A stretch of DNA of 23,691 nt, taken from the NCBI GenBank assembly GCA_023395555.1, contig JAEWYQ010000016.1, positions 1 through 23,691 on the forward strand, written 5' to 3'. Below, one piece after another: positions 1-8,356 of the stretch. Positions within the stretch are counted from its first letter, which is position 1. Each line of letters starts with the position of its first letter. The stretch comes from Bacillota bacterium (lineage in GTDB: Bacteria; Bacillota; Clostridia; Lachnospirales; Lachnospiraceae). The notes under the pieces were generated by a model, which saw nothing but the letters and a program-made list of their open reading frames with translations, had not been told where the DNA came from and ran no database searches. Position numbers and translations under genes: made by a program.

Positions 1-834
1 GGATCTGTCATAAATTGCATACAACGCCGGAGAAGACCGCAAAGTGGAAGCTTCCCCCTGAATAATCTGGGAATAGGTCAACGCCTTCTCTGTCTCCTCA
101 AACTCAGGTGAGTTTGCCAAATAGTCCGAATAATCGATATCATCAGTAACTGCACACAAGGTCAGTGATTTAATCACAGCCGGCTCATTCACCGCTTCCA
201 ATCCAATGGTGTTAATACCTTTTTCAAAATAAAAGGTATAGGGTTCGGGAAAGTATCCCAGATCGTCTTTGAAATATGCCCTGATCCAATCCGGCATATC
301 AATCTGCGAGGGACGTATATCATTGCCCTGATTATCACGTTTCACTTCATTCTTATTTGTCCAAAGCCGCGTAAAGCTAAGAGCATCCGCCCCAAAGAAA
401 GGTACCTCGCCATTGATATAAATTTTTCTCTCAATATCAACTCCGCGGGATTTTACCGGATAATATTCCATAAGAATTTGATACATTCCGGAAGCCGGAA
501 CCTCTACGGTCCACTCTACATAGGAGTCCTCGCCGGTCAGCAGAGCGTCCGGAACCCCTTCATACTCTGCAAGTAGCTCCACGCCCGCAGCATTCTTATA
601 ATTCTTAATATCAATATCGATATTCTCATCCGGGTATGCTGCCTCCGAGTGTTTCATCAAATACTTTGCATATGTATTCTCCCGCCCTATGCCCCCTACA
701 TCGGTACTCAGATCGCCGGCATTTTCATATTTGCTTTTAAAATCCCTGGTCTTTTCACGAGGGATTAAGACAAACACGGCTACAAGAATTAACAGGATGA
801 TAAATCCTATCAGGCGCAATTTTTTTGATTTCAT
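1..834 (-). CDS. Large extracellular solute-binding protein of a carbohydrate ABC transporter (N-terminal 278 residues, runs off the window)
   Basis: The reading frame is open from an ATG at 832-834 to the first base of the window, so only the N-terminal part is seen. An AGGAGT ribosome site lies just upstream (842-847). The protein starts with a basic stretch and one hydrophobic segment (about residues 8-24) with no cysteine lipobox, so it looks membrane-anchored by an uncleaved or non-lipoprotein signal. The following 250 residues look like a beta-rich, carbohydrate-binding-module-like region, with phrases such as GEDSYVEWTVEVPASGMYQI and KRDNQGNDIRPSQ. I recognise these from the roughly 950-residue solute-binding proteins of Firmicutes sugar ABC transporters; the transport-binding domain itself would lie beyond the left edge. 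It is preceded by an AGCAAT-type promoter, so it probably belongs to the same xylan regulon. The family call rests on remembered similarity, not on a search. Confidence 0.72.
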   Translation of the reverse strand, partial: MKSKKLRLIGFIILLILVAVFVLIPREKTRDFKSKYENAGDLSTDVGGIGRENTYAKYLMKHSEAAYPDENIDIDIKNYKNAAGVELLAEYEGVPDALLTGEDSYVEWTVEVPASGMYQILMEYYPVKSRGVDIERKIYINGEVPFFGADALSFTRLWTNKNEVKRDNQGNDIRPSQIDMPDWIRAYFKDDLGYFPEPYTFYFEKGINTIGLEAVNEPAVIKSLTLCAVTDDIDYSDYLANSPEFEETEKALTYSQIIQGEASTLRSSPALYAIYDRS

Positions 835-923
835 TTTCTTCACTCCTACGATTGAATTAATATAGCTGATGTGCTTTCCAGTAAACAACTAATAGATGCC
901 TACAGCATAATTTGTACATATTT

Positions 924-957
924 TATATAAATGTGAATGCTTATAATCATTTATATA
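924..957 (-). other. AT-rich inverted repeat at the 5' end of the predicted transcript of the large binding protein
   Basis: Perfect 10-bp arms (TATATAAATG at 924-933 and CATTTATATA at 948-957) are separated by 14 bases. They begin about where the transcript from the -10 at 962-967 should start. It could be a weak 5' RNA stem or a protein site; AT-rich arms of this size can also arise by chance. Confidence 0.35.
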
Positions 958-961
958 TCTA

Positions 962-1024
962 ATTATAACATGCTATAATTGATTCTTCTTCTTGCGTATT
1001 GCTAATTGCTTATCAAATATTGCT
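962..1024 (-). promoter_or_regulatory. AGCAAT-type activator-dependent promoter P1 (upstream of the large binding protein)
   Basis: Read on the minus strand: AGCAAT (1019-1024), 15 bases, AGCAAT (998-1003), 30 bases, then TATAAT (962-967) preceded by TG-T, an extended -10. The hexamer about 17 bases before the -10 is purine-rich and unlike TTGACA, so an activator is expected. Five bases after the proximal AGCAAT comes AGAAG, as in the other two copies. The distal box overlaps the stop codon of the upstream esterase gene (1023-1025). The architecture is shared exactly with P2 (18934-18996) and P3 (23103-23165). Confidence 0.72.
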
Positions 1025-2552
1025 ATTTTTTAATCCGATATTTAAAATATTGATTTACCAGGAAGTCCATCATTTTACTTGGACCGGTTTTCGAAAATTC
1101 CGCTTTATCACCAAATAACATTCCATAAGGCGCTTCGGAGGTATAGATATCCCAATAAGGCAGCTCCTCGCCTGTGGAATCTTTTCCGTTCGGGTCCCCG
1201 TTGCTAATAAAATTAGCCCAGTAATTGCACATCCGGCGGGCCAGGTCATAATGCTTACCGGTAAATGGTCTCCAGCATTTTGCTAAGGTTTCGAAGAAGA
1301 ACCACAGATCTACCGAGTGGAACGTTCCCGGATTGTCCCATCCCGGTATCTCGGCATCAAAATTATAATAATAGATGGGAGCATTCGCACCTGTTGCAGC
1401 GTTGGCAAAAGCGGCTATGCGTATTGCATATTCAATTCCGCTAACCGCGGCAAGCCGGCGTACCTCCTCCAGATCCGCCTCTTCAGCCCGGCACAGCGCC
1501 AGATATTCTTCTGCATCATCATCAAATAAGGAATATGCCAGCTCCTTGAATTCTTCTTTTGTTTTCACCACCGGTACGCTGAAAAACTCTGTGGATGTAT
1601 GTCCCATCATAACAGGCACCATCCAGCGTTTGTTTTCAAGAAACAGATCAAAGGCGTTCCCAACGCAGAATTTCCCGTCAACTACCGTACCCCAGAACCT
1701 TTTATATTCTAACGTTTTCCTGCTTAGATATTCCGCATCCAGGTCGCGCGCTTCGTCCAGAGAGGACACCCCCAGATACTCAAAAAATCTTATCCCTTCC
1801 TGCTCTGCCTCCTTAAGATTTTGTTTCCCAATCGGCATCGGATTTCCCGGATACAATTTTGTTACGATTCCGCTTTCTATGATTGCACGCTGGAATAAAC
1901 CTTCATTTTGCGGAGAAGTAAGCTGACTCAGAACACTGCCCCCTCCGGCAGATTGTCCGCCGATGGTAATATTGTCAGGATCTCCGCCAAAAGCCGCAAT
2001 ATTACGTTTTACCCACTGCGTTCCTGCCTGCTGATCCAAATGTCCAAAATTACCCGGCGCCATGGGAGCTTCCTCCGTAATCTCCGGATGGCATAGGAAG
2101 CCAAAGGAATTCAACCGGTAATTAACGGTGACTACTACGATACCTCTCCTTGCAATTCGTTCTCCGTCAAACTCCATCTCGGCGGTGTGACCTACCTGCA
2201 GCCCTCCGCCAAAATACCATACAAACACCGGGAGCTTTTCCTCTCCGGCACATGCCGGCGTCCAGACATTCAGATAGAGGCAGTCTTCATTCATGGGTAT
2301 CTCAGGGTCCACGGACCACTCTCTGGTGTAAATATTATTAATATCGATCACCGTAGGCGCCTGCATCGATATCGGCGCAAACTCGTAAGCCTTTTTTACC
2401 CCTTCCCAGCTTTCTGCCGGCTGAGGAGCTCTCCAGCGGTTTTTTCCGATGGGAGGAGCCGCAAAAGGAATACCTTTAAAGCTGGTAATACGCGGATCTG
2501 CAGCAGGCAGACCTTGAAGAATACCATTTTCCGTTTTTACAATTCTTAACAT
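1023..2552 (-). CDS. Type-B carboxylesterase family protein, probable hemicellulose side-chain esterase
   Basis: An alpha/beta-hydrolase of the carboxylesterase type-B family (PF00135-like), about 509 residues, the normal family size. Visible motifs in order: EDCLYLNVWTP, the oxyanion loop YFGGGL, the nucleophile elbow GQSAGG (usual family form GESAGG), and a late FHSVDLWFFFE that should carry the catalytic histidine. No signal peptide is seen, so it is probably cytoplasmic. The frame opens at 2585, but that ATG has no ribosome site; the ATG at 2550-2552 has GGAGG 10 bases upstream (2563-2567), so I start there. It is the last gene of the transport/catabolic operon, 34 bases after the preceding esterase. 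The context suggests it removes acetyl or other ester groups from imported xylo-oligosaccharides; the substrate is inference. No terminator follows before P1. Confidence 0.85.
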   Translation of the reverse strand: MLRIVKTENGILQGLPAADPRITSFKGIPFAAPPIGKNRWRAPQPAESWEGVKKAYEFAPISMQAPTVIDINNIYTREWSVDPEIPMNEDCLYLNVWTPACAGEEKLPVFVWYFGGGLQVGHTAEMEFDGERIARRGIVVVTVNYRLNSFGFLCHPEITEEAPMAPGNFGHLDQQAGTQWVKRNIAAFGGDPDNITIGGQSAGGGSVLSQLTSPQNEGLFQRAIIESGIVTKLYPGNPMPIGKQNLKEAEQEGIRFFEYLGVSSLDEARDLDAEYLSRKTLEYKRFWGTVVDGKFCVGNAFDLFLENKRWMVPVMMGHTSTEFFSVPVVKTKEEFKELAYSLFDDDAEEYLALCRAEEADLEEVRRLAAVSGIEYAIRIAAFANAATGANAPIYYYNFDAEIPGWDNPGTFHSVDLWFFFETLAKCWRPFTGKHYDLARRMCNYWANFISNGDPNGKDSTGEELPYWDIYTSEAPYGMLFGDKAEFSKTGPSKMMDFLVNQYFKYRIKK

Positions 2553-2586
2553 ACTCTTAGTTCCTCCGCTCTCTATTTTATTCATT

Positions 2587-3663
2587 TCAAATTGTTATTC
2601 TGCTTCTGATACTTCCCCCGGTTTGCTCCAATGGATGTCCGGATATGATACGAAGAAAATTATAGGCGCCATTGTTCCAGACAGGAAAATCATGAGCGCC
2701 ATCCTTGATGATCACCTCATATAACTCTCCCAGCATATCGCCCGCTGTTTCAGCCAGGTCTTCGACAGCCGTTTTATAGCCTGCATGGTAAGCCACCCCG
2801 TCCGCATCGCCGCAAGTGAGATACAAAACGTCAAGCTTATACTGCCCCGATGCCAGGCCGGCACCGAGAATTTCTCCTGCGCTGGTAGTAGGAGCATTAG
2901 AAAATGCGCCTACATAAGCGAATAAATCCAGCATTCCAGGTACCGGCACCGTCATATCAAGACCATTCTTCCATCTGCTGCTGCTTTTTGTATATTGAAC
3001 TGAGTCGTACCGGTACCCGCCAAGTACTAAATTCAAAGCCTGCATCCCACCCATGGACAGTCCGGCAACGGCTCTGTGACGGCGGTTAAATTCTATCTTA
3101 TCCTGTGATTTGTCACGGATATCAGACCAGGTATGATATTGAGATTCTATGTAAGGAATAAGATCATAACGTAGCTCATAATCAAAATAATAGAAGCCCA
3201 GCATATTCGTACCTTCTGCGTTAAAGGAGGTGTCCGTCCAGTCACAGGCACTTCTTCCATCCGGAAAAACAACAATCAAAGGCTCTATGTCACCTTTGGA
3301 AATCATATGATCCAATAGGTTGCATATCACATGATTACCATCTATATTACCGCTGCCGCAGGGCCATTCATAGCGATTTCCTCCTACACCATGAAGCAGA
3401 TACAGTACATTGTATCTTCTGTTCCCATCTTCTTGGTCATAGCCTGCCGGCAAATAGATATTGCATTTCTTAAGAATAGCCTCTCCCCGAACCGTCTCTC
3501 TTCCCGCCATAGTCTGTGTAATTTCCTGATTTGTCACAAGCTGCCTTGCTTTATTAATGTATTGCTTTACAGGATAAGTCACTTCCGCTAACGTGCCTTG
3601 CAGCTCCTTATGAACTGCATGAAAATATTCATTAGGTATCGCGGTCACCATATTATTATCCAC
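2587..3663 (-). CDS. Esterase D/feruloyl-esterase-like alpha/beta hydrolase
   Basis: A putative esterase of the PF00756 family (the fold of the feruloyl esterase modules of clostridial xylanases and of esterase D). Its 358 residues contain LYLLHGVGGNRYEW near residue 90 (oxyanion strand), VVFPDGR, the nucleophile elbow GLSMGG, then GDADG and GAHDFPVW, which should hold the catalytic aspartate and histidine. The start is GTG at 3661-3663, supported by GGGAGG a few bases upstream; the in-frame ATG four codons later is too far from that site. No secretion signal is visible. It lies between the GH39 xylosidase and the type-B esterase in one operon. The likely role is hydrolysis of feruloyl or acetyl esters on imported xylan oligosaccharides; the acyl group cannot be read from sequence. 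Confidence 0.85.
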   Translation of the reverse strand: MDNNMVTAIPNEYFHAVHKELQGTLAEVTYPVKQYINKARQLVTNQEITQTMAGRETVRGEAILKKCNIYLPAGYDQEDGNRRYNVLYLLHGVGGNRYEWPCGSGNIDGNHVICNLLDHMISKGDIEPLIVVFPDGRSACDWTDTSFNAEGTNMLGFYYFDYELRYDLIPYIESQYHTWSDIRDKSQDKIEFNRRHRAVAGLSMGGMQALNLVLGGYRYDSVQYTKSSSRWKNGLDMTVPVPGMLDLFAYVGAFSNAPTTSAGEILGAGLASGQYKLDVLYLTCGDADGVAYHAGYKTAVEDLAETAGDMLGELYEVIIKDGAHDFPVWNNGAYNFLRIISGHPLEQTGGSIRSRITI

Positions 3664-3723
3664 AATCTCCCTCCCATATAATATATATTCCAGTTATAAT
3701 GCCTGAAGCACAGATACCATCAT

Positions 3724-5232
3724 TTATCTTGCCCCTCTGACACGATTTCGGTCAAATCCCCTGTCTGTTTCCGGGATTATCTCTCTTATTTCAAAATAAC
3801 ATACCGCATTGGAGGATAAACTGATTTCCAGGGAAAGGCTGTTATTTATGACGGTAAACCGTTCTATACTGACTTGAGGACGGGCATTTTCCTTGATTAA
3901 TTCATACTGCTCCTTGTCCGGATTTGAGGGTGAGCCCAAGTCCAGCCATGCCCGCAGCGGATTACAGCTCTGTTCATCTACTGTTTTTTTAATAAGTACA
4001 TACTCCCCGTTTGTCAAATCCAGGTCATACTTTAAAACAAGAGAGCGATCTTCTTCCTCTGCCGGATTCCATGCAACCCCCTTTAAAACATTATTATCCT
4101 CCTTTGTAATAATACAGTGTTCATTCCGTAGGATCGCATCGGAACTGAGCTTGCCAAAGAATAAGAAGGTCCAATAGGTCGGCTTCGGAATCATTCCATT
4201 GGTCAGCAGCCCAAAGCCGCCGGAAAAAGGAGTATAAGCCACACCTGCTTCCTCAAACACATCCCCAAAGGTCCAGTAGGAATAAGAAGCGCATACATCT
4301 CCCATCTCACTTAACAGTCTTGCAACATAGGCTGCGTTTAAATTGGTATCATGGATTGGATTCAGGGGTGTATAGGAGGTGTTGAATTCCGTAATGTGCA
4401 TCTCCATTCCGGCAAATTCAGGATATTGGTCAATAATTTTACGGCTTTGCCTTAACTCATCCATGAATACCTTCGGTGTCCGAAGCTTCTGATACGCGTA
4501 ATGCCCCTGATGTTCCGGCATTTCGGTGGCATAAGCATGTCTGGTGACAAAATCCAGGGGGGTTTTATTTTTTGAGCAATAATTCATAAAAGAGTCCAGC
4601 CACCGCTCATCATCCACACCACAGATTGCCGGCCCGCCGACTCTTATTCCAGGGTCACAGGCTTTTACCGCCTTACTTGTAACATCATACAGCTTAAAAT
4701 ACTCCTCCATATCGGCATTTTTCCAGAAGCCGGGAAGATTCGGTTCATTCCAGACCTCAAAGGGCCAGGTAACGACCTCTTCCCTGCCATATCGTTTGAT
4801 CCAGTGATTAATTGTTGCCTTGACCAGATCAGCCCATTTGTCATAGTCCTTCGGAGGAGTTACATTGCCCTTCCAATAGAAAATCGTCTGTTCTCCCGAT
4901 GCTAATTGATACGGCATGAAGCCCAATTCCACGAAGGGCTTGATGCCCATAGAAAGATAGTCGTCAAAAACCAAATCAACATAGGTAAAATTATATTCTG
5001 ACTTTTCAATTCCATCTTCTTTATAGGTATGGTAGATCGCCATGTCATCGCAAAAAAGTCCATGTCCCCGGATATAGGAAAAACCGATCTCCTCCTGAAC
5101 TTTTTTTAATTGATTGTGATATTCGTGCCGTAATGCAAGATTCATACGGCCTGTGCCGATACAGAATGTCGCTTTGTTATGAAAGGGCACTTGATTTTTA
5201 CAATTAATGTTGTACTGATATATATTCTGCAT
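3724..5232 (-). CDS. xynB: GH39 beta-xylosidase
   Basis: A glycoside hydrolase family 39 protein of 502 residues, the typical length of bacterial XynB-type beta-xylosidases, which release xylose from the non-reducing end of xylo-oligosaccharides with retention. Near residue 54 is RGHGLFCDDM, matching the family's conserved HGLF-DDM strand. The acid/base glutamate is in VWNEPNLPG (about E163) and the nucleophile in HITEFNTSY (about E282), close to the positions in characterised family members. A C-terminal beta-sandwich of about 150 residues follows. There is no signal peptide, so it acts inside the cell on imported oligosaccharides. The ATG at 5230-5232 has GGAGG correctly placed. It is 28 bases downstream of the chemoreceptor gene, so the two are cotranscribed. 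A GH3 beta-xylosidase elsewhere in the window gives the cell two unrelated enzymes for the same bond. Confidence 0.93.
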   Translation of the reverse strand: MQNIYQYNINCKNQVPFHNKATFCIGTGRMNLALRHEYHNQLKKVQEEIGFSYIRGHGLFCDDMAIYHTYKEDGIEKSEYNFTYVDLVFDDYLSMGIKPFVELGFMPYQLASGEQTIFYWKGNVTPPKDYDKWADLVKATINHWIKRYGREEVVTWPFEVWNEPNLPGFWKNADMEEYFKLYDVTSKAVKACDPGIRVGGPAICGVDDERWLDSFMNYCSKNKTPLDFVTRHAYATEMPEHQGHYAYQKLRTPKVFMDELRQSRKIIDQYPEFAGMEMHITEFNTSYTPLNPIHDTNLNAAYVARLLSEMGDVCASYSYWTFGDVFEEAGVAYTPFSGGFGLLTNGMIPKPTYWTFLFFGKLSSDAILRNEHCIITKEDNNVLKGVAWNPAEEEDRSLVLKYDLDLTNGEYVLIKKTVDEQSCNPLRAWLDLGSPSNPDKEQYELIKENARPQVSIERFTVINNSLSLEISLSSNAVCYFEIREIIPETDRGFDRNRVRGAR

Positions 5233-5260
5233 AATTATCCTCCATGTTCTCCGCCTTATC

Positions 5261-7324
5261 TTATACGGTAAATCTTTGCGTCTCCCGGTACAGCTCCTGT
5301 GATTTGTCTGATAGATAACCGGATGTCTGATGTAACTGCTCTATAGAATGAAGCTGCTTACTTGCTGACTGACTTACCTGATCCGTAGAAGCTGCAATCT
5401 CCTCAAGCACGGCGGATATGCTCTCCACTGCCTCCAGTGTGCCCATTCTGGCCTGGTCAATATCATCCACGCTATTCATAATATGCTCCATATGGATCGT
5501 TAAGTTGTCAACATTATTATTAATGACTTGATAGGAAGCCGTCGTATCTTTAACAGCCGCTTCCTGCAATTCCATTACCTCACCGGCTTCCTTGGCCGAA
5601 TGGCTCAGCCGCTTCGTACCGTCCCGGATGATATCAATCATATTTTTGATATCATAGATTTGCCGGTTAATCTGTTCCGAAAGATTTCTGATCTCCTGGG
5701 CAACTACAGCGAAGCCTCTTCCCGCCTCTCCGGCTCTTGCCGCTTCGATGGAAGCATTAAGGGAAAGCAGGTTTGTCTGCTCGGAGATATCATTAATGAT
5801 ATTAATAATCGAATTAATCTTCATAGACTTTTCGGCCAGGCTTTGAATTTCATCAACAATATTCGCAGTTATATTCATGGTTGCTTTGGTCTGGTCATTC
5901 AGCTTTTGTGTAATAACGGTTCCCTCACCGATGCTGTTCTTTGTTTCTTCTGTAATTTTACTGATTTCTTTCGTATTATCACTCATCAGTATTATCTTCT
6001 CAGACAAATGATCCATTTGCAGAAGACATTTCTCGGCCTCCCCTGCCTGCTGCATGATACCCTGCTCAATTTCTTTCATGGCATTTGAGATATCCTCTGA
6101 GGTTCTTACAAATTTCTCTGAGGTTGCCGCCACTTCCGCAGAGCCTTCGGAAGCATCCTGGCTCAGGTTTTTAACCTGTCCGATCAATCCCTTCATCTTG
6201 GAAAAGGTATTGTTAATCTCCTTTAATAGTATGTGAAACTCATCCCTTCTCTTCGTGCTGAATTCAACATTAAGATTGCCCATAGAAGCTTTTTTCAGCC
6301 CTGAGATAATATATTTTATAATCCTGTCAATCCCGTTTGATATGACAAATCCGGTCAAAACAGCGGCAATGCATGCTACCGCAACGATTACAGTGGTTAT
6401 CCGCCAGATATCATCCGCCTGATTTGATATGGTACTTTTCGGAACCAGTGCACATATCGCCGCACCGGTGTCACTTAATTTAGAGTACATAAAAAGATAT
6501 TCCGATTTCCCATAATCGACATAATATGCATCATGCATTTTATCCTCAGCCAATATCTTCTGATAAAAACTTTGATTTGTGAATAGCTGCTCCTCTGCTT
6601 CCTCAGTTCCGTTTCCAAAAATCTCTCTCCCGTCCGGGGTGACCAGGGCCAAGATCCCCGACTCATCCAGTTCCACACTATTCAGAATATCACGAACTTC
6701 ATCCATATTCATGTCAACTACAAGGAAGGCTTCCGTATTAGGAAAATTTCTTACAAGCCGAAGAGAATATTCTTCCTGCCCAACACCCAGCTTTTCCTCC
6801 AGATAGCCGTCCTGTCCCAGCCATAATATCTGGGACCGTTTCTTGTTGATTACTTTTCCTGCTTCTGTTTCATAATAACCTGCGGCGACATTACTGATTT
6901 CCGAACTCAAAGAAGATATGGATCTGGTTTTATCCGTTATGATATAAATCTGTGAAATAAAATTATCTGTTTTTGCCTTTTTAACCATCTCACTTTTTAT
7001 ATCATTATAGATTTCAGAATTTTTAACTTTATCATCAAGATAATAGCCAATAATATATTTTTGAATCTTGCTGTCACTTACATATTGGGCTGATATACCC
7101 TCTATCGCTTCAATGCCCAGATCCAGATACTTGCTTGTCATGTAAATTGTCTGCGTTGTGGAGCTTTCATAATTATTACGTATTGCATCCGCTGCTTTAT
7201 TAAATGAAACAATACCTAAAATCAGTATGAACATAATAGGTATCAGAAAGGATATAATTAGTTTCGCACGTATCGTTTTGATCCCTTTGAGTGCCGAAAA
7301 CAATTTGCTTATTAAGGATTTCAT
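5261..7324 (-). CDS. Methyl-accepting chemotaxis protein with extracellular Cache-type sensor
   Basis: A chemoreceptor of 687 residues in the standard layout: transmembrane helix about 21-41, an extracellular region of about 260 residues that looks like a Cache-type sensor (YIITDKT and VVDMNMDEV are typical PAS-like strands), a second helix about 309-330, a HAMP domain to about 385, then a long coiled-coil cytoplasmic domain. The hairpin tip, which contacts CheA and CheW, is clear around 505-550: [20 protein letters not shown] followed by [17 protein letters not shown]. The start has GGAGG upstream. It sits between the ABC permease genes and the beta-xylosidase in a single operon. I infer that it directs swimming toward xylan oligosaccharides, sensed directly or through the solute-binding lipoprotein. 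The ligand is not shown by the sequence. Confidence 0.93.
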   Translation of the reverse strand: MKSLISKLFSALKGIKTIRAKLIISFLIPIMFILILGIVSFNKAADAIRNNYESSTTQTIYMTSKYLDLGIEAIEGISAQYVSDSKIQKYIIGYYLDDKVKNSEIYNDIKSEMVKKAKTDNFISQIYIITDKTRSISSLSSEISNVAAGYYETEAGKVINKKRSQILWLGQDGYLEEKLGVGQEEYSLRLVRNFPNTEAFLVVDMNMDEVRDILNSVELDESGILALVTPDGREIFGNGTEEAEEQLFTNQSFYQKILAEDKMHDAYYVDYGKSEYLFMYSKLSDTGAAICALVPKSTISNQADDIWRITTVIVAVACIAAVLTGFVISNGIDRIIKYIISGLKKASMGNLNVEFSTKRRDEFHILLKEINNTFSKMKGLIGQVKNLSQDASEGSAEVAATSEKFVRTSEDISNAMKEIEQGIMQQAGEAEKCLLQMDHLSEKIILMSDNTKEISKITEETKNSIGEGTVITQKLNDQTKATMNITANIVDEIQSLAEKSMKINSIINIINDISEQTNLLSLNASIEAARAGEAGRGFAVVAQEIRNLSEQINRQIYDIKNMIDIIRDGTKRLSHSAKEAGEVMELQEAAVKDTTASYQVINNNVDNLTIHMEHIMNSVDDIDQARMGTLEAVESISAVLEEIAASTDQVSQSASKQLHSIEQLHQTSGYLSDKSQELYRETQRFTV

Positions 7325-7372
7325 TTAACGCTCCTCCTCTTCTCTTGTGTTTCATAATACAGTACATGCCTT

Positions 7373-7402
7373 GCCGGGCCGGGCTTTGCCCGATAAACCG
7401 GC
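7373..7402 (-). other. GC-rich intercistronic stem-loop between permease and chemoreceptor genes
   Basis: Outer arms GCCGG (7373-7377) and CCGGC (7398-7402) enclose an inner CGGGC-TTT-GCCCG hairpin (7380-7392). No T-run follows on the minus strand, so it is not a standard intrinsic terminator. It lies in the 98-base gap after the permease stop and before the chemoreceptor start, and may set the relative mRNA levels of the transport and downstream genes. Confidence 0.5.
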
Positions 7403-7422
7403 CGTCCTTTCTCCAGGCGCAC

Positions 7423-8343
7423 TTACTCCTTCACACCGCCGATGGTAAGTCCCGAAACAAAATAACGCTGCAGGAACGGATAAAGGGCAACGATAGGCAG
7501 ACAGGTCAATATGGTGGCTGCGGCACGAACAGAAGTGGTTGTTACCTGAACTGCTGCACCGGTCTGGGCAGCAGTATTGGCGTCACCGCTCAGCTGGCTG
7601 ACCGAGGATAACAATTTCATCAGCTCATACTGCAGTGTCGTAAGATTGTCTGCCATTCTGTTATAAAGCATCGTATCAAACCAGGAATTCCACTGCCCTA
7701 CCGCAATAAATAAAGCAATCGTTGCAAATACAGGCTTACATAGCGGTACGATGATCTTAAGAAACACCGTAAAGTAACCCGCACCATCAATCATTGCCGA
7801 TTCCTCCAGGCTGTCCGGCAAACCGTTCATATAGGTTCTGATTACGAGCATATTGAAGGCGCTTACCAGCCCCGGTATAATATATACCCAGAAGCTATTG
7901 GTAAACCCTAATTCCTTGTTCAATAAGAAGGTCGGTATTAAACCGCCGTTTACATACATGGTTAAAACAAACAGCACGGAAATCGGCTTGGCAAAAATGT
8001 AGTTCTTCCGGCTTAAGACAAAGGAAATCAATGCTGTTACAGCAAGCTGCAGCACCGTTCCCGCAAAAGTTCTCATAACCGAAATATATAAGCCTGTTAC
8101 CATGCTTTTCTTCCTTAAAACCGTAATATAGTTAAACAAGGTCCATTTACGGGGCCATAAATAAATTCCTCCGCGCAAGGAATCCATGGCATCATTAAAC
8201 GATACCGCAAGCGTATTTAAAATAGGATATATGGTAATAACGACAAAGGCTGTAAGTATCAGCCCTATTAAGGATGAATAGATTAAATTTTTAAAATTAA
8301 ATCTTTTTATATGATTTTTATTTCTTATTTTAGTTGCTTCCAT
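7423..8343 (-). CDS. Carbohydrate ABC transporter permease (YtcP/MalG-type, COG0395)
   Basis: An inner-membrane permease of 306 residues with about six hydrophobic helices, the first near residues 22-44. The cytoplasmic EAA loop that docks the ATPase is present near residues 179-200, with EESAMIDGAG and the downstream IIVPL. It follows the first permease gene by 13 bases and has an AAGGGGG ribosome site. With the LplB-type partner and the upstream lipoprotein it forms an importer like the LplA-LplB-YtcP aldouronate transporter known from Paenibacillus. The window holds no ABC ATPase, so it presumably uses a shared MsmK/MsmX-type ATPase encoded elsewhere, as is usual for this family. The substrate, acidic or neutral xylo-oligosaccharides, is inferred from the neighbouring enzymes. 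Confidence 0.93.
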   Translation of the reverse strand: MEATKIRNKNHIKRFNFKNLIYSSLIGLILTAFVVITIYPILNTLAVSFNDAMDSLRGGIYLWPRKWTLFNYITVLRKKSMVTGLYISVMRTFAGTVLQLAVTALISFVLSRKNYIFAKPISVLFVLTMYVNGGLIPTFLLNKELGFTNSFWVYIIPGLVSAFNMLVIRTYMNGLPDSLEESAMIDGAGYFTVFLKIIVPLCKPVFATIALFIAVGQWNSWFDTMLYNRMADNLTTLQYELMKLLSSVSQLSGDANTAAQTGAAVQVTTTSVRAAATILTCLPIVALYPFLQRYFVSGLTIGGVKE

Positions 8344-8356
8344 TATCTTTACCCCC

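Noticed and set aside
2553..2585. Longer N-terminus for the type-B esterase
   Set aside because: The upstream ATG has no ribosome site, while the internal ATG has a GGAGG that lies inside the would-be extension.
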